From Treponema sp. (GTDB lineage Bacteria > Spirochaetota > Spirochaetia > Treponematales > Treponemataceae): DNA of 5,374 nucleotides. Position 1 is the first letter of the stretch. Each line of letters begins with the position of its first letter. The notes beneath the pieces were generated by a model that saw nothing but the letters and a program-made list of their open reading frames with translations, had not been told where the DNA came from and searched no databases. The translations under genes and the position numbers were made by a program. Of this stretch, positions 1 through 4,687 are shown piece by piece. Location: assembly GCA_014804085.1 (NCBI GenBank), contig JAAVAM010000006.1:149673-155046 (forward strand), given 5' to 3'.

Positions 1-618
1 ACCGTCATCGATATTTCTGCTGTTCCCGGCAAGGCAAAGGACGAAATCCGCGTTATCAATGCGAGTCGTGAAGCACCAATAAGTGTTGCGGTTTCGGTGT
101 ATTATGCGAAGAAACAACGGAGGGAGCCTTACGGCACGGCAGATTTGGTTTCCGTGGACGATACGGACATGATTTCGTCAAAACTGAGCGGAAAACTCAA
201 ACGGTATTCGCATGTTGCGGTTATTCCGTCGTCATCGTCGCCGCTCGAATTCGGCGTGGCAAAAGCGCACGATGATTTATATATTTACGTCATCTCAAAA
301 GAAACCGTCGATAATTCGGCGTTCGTGGTCGATACGCTTTCTGTTCCGGGCAAATTCAAGGACAATGTGAAAGTCAAGAATATGTCCGCGGACAGCAACA
401 TGGGTTTTGACGTGTACGCGCGCAAGACTGAAGCCGACGCGTGGCAGAAAGCCGGAACGGCGTTTGTCAAGAGCGCGGGCGACGAGGATTTTGTGTGGTC
501 AATCCTGCCGGACAACGTGGCGAATTACCGCTTTATTGCCGTGCTCGCGCACAACGGAAAAACCTACGCCTATGAAGCGACAAAGAAAAACAACGATTTG
601 TATATTGCGGTGCGCTAG
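1..618 (+). CDS. Unrecognised protein with two tandem ~98-residue domains (5' end outside window)
   Basis: The frame is open from base 1 to the TAG at 616-618, giving 205 visible residues, so the true start lies upstream. The GTG at 97 is only an internal valine codon: the repeat register continues through it. The visible part contains two copies of one domain. AVPGKAKDEIRV at residues 7-18 matches SVPGKFKDNVKV at 114-125, and DDLYIYVI at 91-98 matches NDLYIAVR at 198-205. Both ends give the same 107-residue offset. Each copy looks beta-rich, with alternating hydrophobic residues, and lacks long hydrophobic segments or obvious catalytic motifs. Further copies may lie upstream. I do not recognise the family. 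A tandem beta-domain protein at the cell surface or in the periplasm would fit, but no signal peptide can be seen because the N-terminus is missing. No convincing intrinsic terminator follows directly; the first terminator-like hairpin is at 765-794. Confidence 0.8.
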   Translation, partial: TVIDISAVPGKAKDEIRVINASREAPISVAVSVYYAKKQRREPYGTADLVSVDDTDMISSKLSGKLKRYSHVAVIPSSSSPLEFGVAKAHDDLYIYVISKETVDNSAFVVDTLSVPGKFKDNVKVKNMSADSNMGFDVYARKTEADAWQKAGTAFVKSAGDEDFVWSILPDNVANYRFIAVLAHNGKTYAYEATKKNNDLYIAVR

Positions 619-653
619 CCCGTCTTGCAAAGCGCGGGGCAACGTGATATAGT

Positions 654-719
654 ATGCCCATGAACTATAACGGCTTCTCCCCATTGCAGTTTATATGGGG
701 GGGGGTATTCTACCACTGA
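654..719 (+). CDS. Possible 21-residue small ORF spanning the poly-G tract (doubtful)
   Basis: An ATG at 654 (second ATG at 660) opens a frame that runs through the nine Gs (codons TGG GGG GGG GTA) to a TGA at 717-719. The peptide would begin MPMNYNGF. Any change in G-tract length would shift its frame. There is no well-placed Shine-Dalgarno site and the frame overlaps the proposed promoter, so I consider it more likely chance than gene. Confidence 0.12.
   Translation: MPMNYNGFSPLQFIWGGVFYH
684..711 (+). promoter_or_regulatory. Candidate promoter with a nine-G spacer tract
   Basis: TTGCAG at 684-689 is a weak -35-like hexamer (3 of 6 matches to TTGACA) and TATTCT at 706-711 is a -10-like hexamer (4 of 6 matches to TATAAT). 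They are 16 bases apart, and nine of those bases are an uninterrupted G run at 697-705. Transcription would start near 718, leaving a leader of about 105 bases before the HU-like gene at 824. Homopolymeric G tracts in promoter regions are a known on/off switch in Treponema pallidum, for example upstream of tpr genes and the OmpW-like gene TP0126. Assigning that role here is inference. Confidence 0.45.
697..705 (+). repeat. Poly-G homopolymer, nine bases
   Basis: Nine consecutive Gs lie in the gap between the first gene and the HU-like gene, preceded by TTATAT and followed by TATTCT. Tracts of this length are prone to slipped-strand length change during replication. Part of the tract can also pair with CCCCAT at 679-684 (partner ATGGGG at 695-700), so the region can fold around it. 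Confidence 0.9.
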
Positions 720-764
720 TGTAATTTCCGTTTCTCTCTCATTCTTTCTGTTCTCTCAGATTAT

Positions 765-794
765 GCTCTGCTTCGTGCAGGGCTGTTTGTTTTT
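765..794 (+). terminator. Terminator- or attenuator-like hairpin in the leader of the HU-like gene
   Basis: GCTCTGC at 765-771 pairs with GCAGGGC at 777-783 (seven pairs, one of them G-T) around a five-base TTCGT loop. It is followed immediately by the T-rich run TGTTTGTTTTT at 784-794. That is the layout of a modest intrinsic terminator. It sits downstream of the candidate poly-G promoter and 18 bases before the Shine-Dalgarno site at 812. It may end transcripts coming from the first gene, or it may act as an attenuator in the leader of the HU-like gene. No anti-terminator partner is obvious. Confidence 0.45.
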
Positions 795-811
795 AAATCA
801 CACTTATTTTC

Positions 812-818
812 AAGGAGG
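812..818 (+). promoter_or_regulatory. Strong ribosome binding site fixing the start at 824
   Basis: AAGGAGG is a near-perfect Shine-Dalgarno sequence five bases ahead of the ATG at 824. The MLKYALRENLL N-terminus that follows matches the family's usual beginning, so this start is secure. Confidence 0.85.
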
Positions 819-823
819 GGCGT

Positions 824-1543
824 ATGCTCAAATATGCGTTGCGTGAGAATCTGCTCACGCCGGAGTCTGACGACTGTATGGCGCAGGCACAGGACGTGAG
901 GTCGTATGCACAGGACGAAATCATCGACTTGATGATGCGGAGGGGTACGACTTTGACAAAAGCGGACGTTACGGCGGTCTTGCAGGTTTATTCCGAGGTC
1001 ATCAAGGAAGTGACGGCTGACGGATGTGCGGTGAATACGCCCTTGTTCAATACGTCGTTCAGCGTGGGCGGAGTGTTCAGCGGCATGGCGGATAGCTTTG
1101 ACAAGGCACGGCATACGGTCAGCGTGAATGTGAATGCCGGACAAGTATTGCGCGAGGCGGTGAAATCGGTCAGGACGGAAAAAGTCGAGGCAGCGGCTAC
1201 TGGTCCATTCATTATGGAGGTTGCGGACGTGGTTTCCGGGGCAGTGAACAGTACGCTTACGGCGGGCAGTATTTTGCGGCTCGTAGGTTCGCGGCTCAAA
1301 TTTGATGCTTCGGACGCGGAGCAGGGTGTGTTCCTTGTGCCAGAATTGGGTGGCGGTGCGGTGAAATGCACGGTGGTGGCAGAAAACAAGCCCGCCCGAG
1401 TCATGGTGATGGTTCCGGCAGACATCGTGCTAGGGGCGTACAGCGTGGAAGTGCGCACGAGGATTTTGGGAAACAGACAGGCGGGAAAGTCGCTCAAGAC
1501 GGGACGGTTCGGCAAGGTGCTTGAGGTGGGTGCTCGGGCATAA
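824..1543 (+). CDS. HU/IHF-like DNA-binding domain plus DUF4469 C-terminal domain protein
   Basis: This 239-residue protein has the two-part layout of the Bvu_2165-type family, found in Bacteroidetes and spirochaetes. Residues 1-115 form an HU/IHF-like domain. It opens with MLKYALRENLL, has helix segments near 31-66 including the RRGTTLTKADV stretch at 39-49, the NTPLFN turn at 71-76, a GGVFSG strand/turn at 82-87, and SFDKARHTVSVNVN at 91-104. Residues 127-235 match DUF4469: GPFIMEVADV (127-136), the LTAGSILRLVGSRLKFD segment (145-161), GVFLV (168-172), then a domain rich in beta strands and an AYSVEVRTR-like end. The length is normal for the family and no break is visible. Members are usually described as DNA-binding or nucleoid-associated-like on the basis of the fold; the actual role is not established. 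It appears to be a single-gene unit, with its own leader upstream and a repeat-rich gap downstream. Confidence 0.85.
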   Translation: MLKYALRENLLTPESDDCMAQAQDVRSYAQDEIIDLMMRRGTTLTKADVTAVLQVYSEVIKEVTADGCAVNTPLFNTSFSVGGVFSGMADSFDKARHTVSVNVNAGQVLREAVKSVRTEKVEAAATGPFIMEVADVVSGAVNSTLTAGSILRLVGSRLKFDASDAEQGVFLVPELGGGAVKCTVVAENKPARVMVMVPADIVLGAYSVEVRTRILGNRQAGKSLKTGRFGKVLEVGARA

Positions 1544-1544
1544 C

Positions 1545-1650
1545 CGTGCAGTCTGCACGTACAGGGTCGAGCACTTTGCCCGTGCAGGGACGAGCAGACT
1601 GCTCATGCAGGGTCGTGCGTATCTGCCCGTGCAGGGGCGCGCAGGTGTGC
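1545..1650 (+). repeat. Tandem 23/24-bp repeat array (four full units plus a partial first unit)
   Basis: Full units start at 1558, 1581, 1604 and 1628, with lengths 23, 23, 24 and 23. They share the degenerate core CGTGCAGGGWCGNGCA followed by a variable tail that usually ends in TGCC or TGC. A truncated relative, CGTGCAG plus TCTGCA, lies at 1545-1557 one base after the stop codon of the HU-like gene. Two short perfect palindromes are embedded: CGTGCAG-T-CTGCACG at 1545-1559 and GAGCAG-A-CTGCTC at 1592-1604. Their centres (CAGTCTG and CAGACTG) are reverse complements of each other. The function is unknown; there is no unique spacer structure as in CRISPR. Confidence 0.75.
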
Positions 1651-1678
1651 TAAAGCATGGTTTAGCAGCTGCGCTAAA
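1648..1678 (+). promoter_or_regulatory. Two mutually exclusive GCTAAA/TTTAGC hairpins
   Basis: TGCTAAA at 1648-1654 pairs perfectly with TTTAGCA at 1661-1667 (loop of six). The same TTTAGC at 1661-1666 can instead pair with GCTAAA at 1673-1678 (loop of six). A further related copy, GCTAAGG, is at 1690-1696 and supplies part of a Shine-Dalgarno site. The shared central arm means only one hairpin can form at a time. No T run follows either, so this is not a classic intrinsic terminator. The role is unknown. Confidence 0.5.
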
Positions 1679-1692
1679 GAAGTTGCCATGCT

Positions 1693-1717
1693 AAGGAGTA
1701 TTCGTATGAAAACATAG
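1693..1717 (+). promoter_or_regulatory. Shine-Dalgarno site with three-codon mini-ORF (MKT-stop)
   Basis: AAGGAG at 1693-1698 is followed after seven bases by ATG AAA ACA TAG at 1706-1717. The ribosome binding site is strong and well spaced, yet translation would stop after three codons. It may be a leader mini-ORF or the leftover start of a lost gene. A -1 shift at the stop opens a frame to 1869, but that frame resembles nothing I know. Confidence 0.35.
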
Positions 1718-1790
1718 TGCTCAATCTCATGCTCGCCAGCGGTTCTGTGCCATATAACGGTGCAGAAAAAAAGCCGAGGGAATTGTGTTT

Positions 1791-1811
1791 ATGTCGGTTG
1801 CCAACCGACAT
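1791..1811 (+). promoter_or_regulatory. Perfect 21-bp palindrome
   Basis: The half-site ATGTCGGTTG at 1791-1800 is exactly mirrored at 1802-1811 around a central C at 1801. As RNA it gives a nine-pair stem with a GCC loop. As DNA it resembles a dimeric repressor operator. It lies about 110 bases before the NYN-LOTUS gene. No T run follows, so it is not a typical terminator. Confidence 0.55.
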
Positions 1812-1860
1812 CGTGTGCTTCTCGCGTGCGGGAAGTATCCCTTATATGGGGTTATATTTT

Positions 1861-1884
1861 GGAGGGTAGTTTAAAATGAAATGA
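1861..1884 (+). promoter_or_regulatory. Second Shine-Dalgarno site with two-codon mini-ORF (MK-stop)
   Basis: GGAGGG at 1861-1866 stands nine bases before ATG AAA TGA at 1876-1884. Like the mini-ORF at 1706, it combines a good ribosome binding site with an immediate stop. It lies 38 bases before the start of the NYN-LOTUS gene. Confidence 0.35.
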
Positions 1885-1913
1885 AAAGCAGGGGGTGAAT
1901 ATGTCCTGCTTTT
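1884..1913 (+). promoter_or_regulatory. Hairpin abutting the ribosome binding site of the NYN-LOTUS gene
   Basis: AAAAGCAGG at 1884-1892 pairs perfectly with CCTGCTTTT at 1905-1913 around a 12-base loop. The 3' arm ends exactly where the GGAGGAG Shine-Dalgarno site (1914-1920) begins, four bases from the GGAGG core to the ATG at 1923. The hairpin overlaps a 16-codon ORF (ATG at 1901, TGA ending at 1951) that itself has a GGGGG run at 1891-1895 as a possible Shine-Dalgarno site and runs out of frame across the gene start. This geometry suits translational control or coupling, but that is inference. Confidence 0.45.
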
Positions 1914-1922
1914 GGAGGAGAC

Positions 1923-2942
1923 ATGAATATATCAAACACTATGGCGTATGATGCTGCGGTCAAAAAGATTGCCGTATGCATTGATGCGGAGAACGTTTCT
2001 GCCGATCATGCGAACAAAATAACGGCAAAAATCAGTTCCTATGGCGACGTGCTGATTCAGCGTGCCTATGCTGACTGGAGCATGAACAATACGAAAAAAT
2101 GGAAAGATGCTGTTCTGAACAGTCCCATTCAGGCTATCCAGCAGTTCCACGAAAAAGACAAGAAAGAATCGGTGGACAAGGCGATTATCATGGACGGTAT
2201 CGAAATTGCGATTAAGAACCCGGAAATCGATACGTTCTGCCTGGTATCGTCAGACAAAGGGTATTCTGATTTTGTTCTGAAACTGCGTTCCATGGGAAAG
2301 TACGTTTTGGGAATTGGGGAAAAGCGGAATGTCGGCGAGAATTCACGCTACGTAAAAGCCTGCAATGAGTTCGTATATATTGAGGACTTGCAGGAATTCG
2401 ACGAAACTGCGCTCCTTTCTCCCGATACGGAAGGGGTCTCAAAAGATGACATCGAATTTTCGCTTTCCAAATTCATTGCCCAGTGCTTTGAGGCGACGCC
2501 GAAGGTTGAAGATACCGTCCTGCTTTCGCGGTTGGGAGATACCATTCGGAAGCAGCAGAGCGACTTCGACTGCGGGAAGTATGGGTTTTCGGGTCTGATT
2601 GCCCTTGTCAGGCACTTTTCCGATGACTACGACATTTCCCGGAATGAGGATGGCTGCACATGGGTTGTCACGAAGAAGAAGACCGACGGCACGGAAACAC
2701 CGGCAGATGTGTCTGGCGCCGAGTGCGTCGGAACTATTTTCCGTCGGATTAGTACCTATGGGTTTGTCCGCCGTGACGGCGATGACAAGGAGTATTTCTA
2801 CTACAGAAACGACTCGCCGGAAGAAATCCGTGACAGTTTGAAAAAGGACGTGCGCGTCCGTTTTAAAGTGTTGGAAGAACCGTCCGATACGGGCAAGAAT
2901 GGGCGTGTCGTGATTATCGGACTTGCCGAGGCGGCAGTCTGA
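1923..2942 (+). CDS. NYN (PIN-like) domain - OST-HTH/LOTUS - cold-shock-like domain protein
   Basis: This 339-residue soluble protein has three RNA-related domains in order. Residues 14-156 are an NYN domain, a PIN-like nuclease fold: IAVCIDAENV (16-25), YADW (49-52), SPIQAIQQF (67-75), VDKAIIMDGIEIA (84-96), LVSSDKGYSDF (107-117), GIGEKR (130-135) and ACNEFVYIEDL (146-156). Candidate metal-binding acids are D21, D85, D91 and D111. The usual SSDSDF motif reads SSDKGY, so the second Asp is G113. Residues 177-250 fit an OST-HTH/LOTUS domain, including KYGFSGLIALVRHF (219-232) and a closing TWVV strand. Residues 268-334 resemble a cold-shock domain, with YGFV (279-282) in place of RNP1 and YFYY (291-294) in place of RNP2. 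Such proteins are linked to RNA recognition or cleavage; the target is unknown. The start at 1923 is preferred because GGAGGAG at 1914 precedes it; M7 (1941) is the alternative. Confidence 0.85.
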   Translation: MNISNTMAYDAAVKKIAVCIDAENVSADHANKITAKISSYGDVLIQRAYADWSMNNTKKWKDAVLNSPIQAIQQFHEKDKKESVDKAIIMDGIEIAIKNPEIDTFCLVSSDKGYSDFVLKLRSMGKYVLGIGEKRNVGENSRYVKACNEFVYIEDLQEFDETALLSPDTEGVSKDDIEFSLSKFIAQCFEATPKVEDTVLLSRLGDTIRKQQSDFDCGKYGFSGLIALVRHFSDDYDISRNEDGCTWVVTKKKTDGTETPADVSGAECVGTIFRRISTYGFVRRDGDDKEYFYYRNDSPEEIRDSLKKDVRVRFKVLEEPSDTGKNGRVVIIGLAEAAV

Positions 2943-2956
2943 CAGATGATGATGGT

Positions 2957-2979
2957 TCTCCGTGACATGTTTACGGAGA
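2957..2979 (+). promoter_or_regulatory. Stem-loop just after the NYN-LOTUS gene
   Basis: TCTCCGT at 2957-2963 pairs perfectly with ACGGAGA at 2973-2979 around a nine-base loop, 14 bases after the stop codon. There is no T run after it, so it is more likely a 3'-end stabiliser or processing hairpin than an intrinsic terminator. Confidence 0.4.
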
Positions 2980-3006
2980 GATAATACAGCATGACGGGAG
3001 CGGTGT

Positions 3007-3045
3007 GTGCGCGGGAGATTCCCGCGCGCCCTGCTTCCGTTTTTG
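3007..3045 (+). terminator. GC-rich hairpin with distant T run, upstream of the LRR gene
   Basis: GTGCGCGGGA at 3007-3016 pairs with TCCCGCGCGC at 3020-3029 (ten pairs, one G-T) around a three-base GAT loop. A five-T run lies at 3040-3044, about ten bases further on. The stem is very stable, but the T run is too far away for a standard terminator. It could still end the NYN-LOTUS transcript weakly or structure the LRR leader just before its ribosome binding site. Confidence 0.35.
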
Positions 3046-3062
3046 AGAAAAGGAAAAAGGAT

Positions 3063-3608
3063 ATGAAACGAAACAGTGTTTGGATGTTGGCGGTATGCGC
3101 ATCGCTTGTGTGGTGCGCTGCCGTATGCACGGGGTGTGCGGAAAACGACGACGAAGACAATATGGTTATAGAGAACGGGGTACTGGTCAGTTGGCGGAAT
3201 GCGAAAGGCGACGTAACAATCCCATCCGGCGTGACGAAAATCGGTGAGGATGCATTCATGTATTGCAATGATCTTACGGGCGTGAAGATTCCTGACGGTG
3301 TGACGGAAATCGGTCAATACGTGTTCTATGGGTGTTTATGTCTTGAGAGCATTGAGATTCCTGCGAGCGTAACGAAAGTTGGCGCGAATGCATTTTCTTA
3401 CCTTAATTCAATGATTAACATTTCGCGCGTGGAATACAAGGGTACGGCTGCCGACTGGTGTCACATTACATGGGGAAGAGAATATGCAAATCCGTTGTCG
3501 GACAGCCGTGCCGTATTGTATATTTCTGGCAAAGCGGTGACCAGTGATGAACTCCTTGAGGCGGCAACAGAAATCAAAAGCTACGCGTTCTACGGATGCC
3601 GTGATTAA
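3063..3608 (+). CDS. N-terminal part of the LRR lipoprotein, 181 residues, as translated up to the TAA
   Basis: If the TAA is real and is obeyed, this is the product. Residues 1-25 form a lipoprotein-type signal peptide: MKRN, a hydrophobic core (residues 5-21), then VCTGC with C25 as the probable lipidated cysteine. The lipobox is loose, with Cys instead of Leu at -3; spirochaetal lipoboxes are known to be relaxed. An acidic stretch (ENDDEDN) follows, which is common after lipidated cysteines. LRR units begin near residues 51, 74 and 97 (VTIP, VKIP, IEIP, period 23), then the YKGTAADW linker at 125-132. The start at 3063 is chosen because the signal peptide begins there and GAGAAAAGGA at 3045-3054 is a suitable ribosome binding site. 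An ATG at 2991 would add 24 residues ahead of the signal peptide and is unlikely. Confidence 0.6.
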   Translation: MKRNSVWMLAVCASLVWCAAVCTGCAENDDEDNMVIENGVLVSWRNAKGDVTIPSGVTKIGEDAFMYCNDLTGVKIPDGVTEIGQYVFYGCLCLESIEIPASVTKVGANAFSYLNSMINISRVEYKGTAADWCHITWGREYANPLSDSRAVLYISGKAVTSDELLEAATEIKSYAFYGCRD

Positions 3609-4628
3609 AAGAACGCTGCTATTTCTAAAGACGTAACAACCATTGGCGATTACGCGTTCTTTAATTGTACAGGACTTGAGGACGTTGAGATTCCTGACAG
3701 CGTGACGAGCATTGGTAAATACGCGTTTTCTAAATGTACGGGACTTAAGCGCGTTAAGATCCCCGCGAGCGTGACAGAAATTGGCATAGATGCATTTTCT
3801 TCCTGTACCAAGCTTGCTGACGCAGAAATATTGGGAGGCGCAATTGGCGAATCTGCGTTCGCCGATTGTTCTTCGCTTGCGACTGTGACCATAGGAAGCG
3901 GCGTAACACAATTCGAAAAGGATGTTTTTAGGAATTGTTCAGTTAAAGATATGTACGTACTTGATATTGCGGCTTACTGCGGCATTACGTTTGTGGACAA
4001 AGAAACAAGCAATCCTGGCGGAAAATTCCACAATGGCAAAGATAATGCCGAAGGAATCGATACGCTAGAAATTCCCGACAGCGTGACGGAAATTAAGGAC
4101 TATGCATTTTATAAGAATAGCGGTCTTAGTCGCATCATAATGGGCAAGAACATCAAGCGTATTGGTAAATACCCATTTAAGGTGTCTCACATAAAGTATA
4201 CGGGATCTCTTTCTGATTGGTGTGGCACAACGTTCGAGTATGAATGGAGCGATTGGGGGAATAGGGAGTTTGTTTTGGAGATTGATGGCGTGACGAGTAA
4301 CGAATTGTCGATACCTGGGGAAACAAAGACTATTAACGATTATGCTTTCTATGGTATTAAACAAATCAACGGATATGACATCAAAACTATAACGATAGGG
4401 GAAGGCGTGGAATCTATCGGAGCAGAGGCATTTTACTCACAAAGTGTTAATTCGGTGACTATTCCAAAGAGCGTCACTCGTATCGGTTATTCCGCATTCA
4501 ATGCTTCGTCTCTCACATTCAACGGGACGAAAGCAGAATGGAATCTTATCATCAAACCCTCATACGGCCATTGGCCGTCTGTAACATGTACTGATGGCAC
4601 GATAAGTTCATCGTATACATACCCGTAG
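3609..4628 (+). pseudogene. C-terminal part of the LRR protein, stranded downstream of the TAA
   Basis: These 339 codons are open and in frame with the upstream half. They hold at least four clear LRR_5 units straight after the break (DVTTIG, DSVTSIG, ASVTEIG and later copies), two further Y/F-x-G-[TS]-xx-[DE]-W linkers, and a CTDGTI-type C-terminus ending in TAG at 4626-4628. The first usable start codon is a GTG at 3702, but that is a valine inside a repeat (SVTSIG) with no Shine-Dalgarno site at proper distance. Separate translation is therefore not supported. The segment would be made only by read-through of the TAA or if the stop is an error. Absence of any other stop or frameshift suggests the break is recent or not real. 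Confidence 0.65.
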
Positions 4629-4635
4629 TTGTATG

Positions 4636-4666
4636 CCGCCCCGCTTCCCTGCGGGGCGGTTTTTTT
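4636..4666 (+). terminator. Strong intrinsic terminator after the LRR gene
   Basis: CCGCCCCGC at 4636-4644 pairs perfectly with GCGGGGCGG at 4651-4659 around a TTCCCT loop, followed by seven Ts at 4660-4666. It starts eight bases after the LRR stop codon. On the minus strand no T run follows the stem, so it serves the plus-strand gene only. Confidence 0.93.
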
Positions 4667-4687
4667 GCCCGCTGCCCCAATCCGCGT

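Larger units (their letters stand above)
3063..4628 (+). pseudogene. BspA-like (LRR_5) lipoprotein gene interrupted by one in-frame TAA at 3606-3608
   Basis: The reading frame before and after the TAA is the same, so a single codon interrupts a gene that would otherwise encode about 521 residues. Repeats continue without loss on both sides: 23-residue LRR_5 units of the kind x-IP-xxVTxIGxxAFxxCxxL, and three linker modules with a Y/F-x-G-[TS]-xx-[DE]-W motif at nt ~3435, 4197 and 4518. The TAA falls at the conserved leucine of its unit, exactly 69 bases before the equivalent CTT at 3675, which is 69 before the next at 3744. Seven other copies of this leucine (3273, 3342, 3675, 3744, 3813, 3876, 4125) are all CTT. 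BspA-like proteins of oral bacteria and treponemes act at the surface in adhesion. The break may be a recent mutation, a sequence error, or a read-through site. Confidence 0.75.

Noticed and set aside
616..638. Terminator directly after the first gene (GCCC ... GGGC)
   Set aside because: Only four base pairs form and there is no T run.
1545..1650. Tandem array as a CRISPR
   Set aside because: Units are contiguous 23/24-mers with degenerate tails and no unique spacers of constant length between identical repeats, and no cas gene is in the window.
1545..1700. Integron attC recombination sites (treponemal integrons exist)
   Set aside because: I looked for the paired RYYYAAC / GTTRRRY core sites flanking the hairpins and did not find a matching pair; no integrase gene is visible.
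1729..1869. 46-residue ORF in the gap before the NYN-LOTUS gene
   Set aside because: There is no Shine-Dalgarno site at its ATG, the product resembles nothing I know, and it runs through the 21-bp palindrome, so it is most likely chance.
2962..2987. Promoter for the LRR gene (GTGACA at 2962, GATAAT at 2980)
   Set aside because: The hexamers are individually good but only 12 bases apart, far from the usual 16-18, and they overlap a hairpin.
2439..3317. Long minus-strand ORF opposite the NYN-LOTUS and LRR genes
   Set aside because: It is antisense to two well-supported genes and spans their gap, with a composition typical of a shadow frame.
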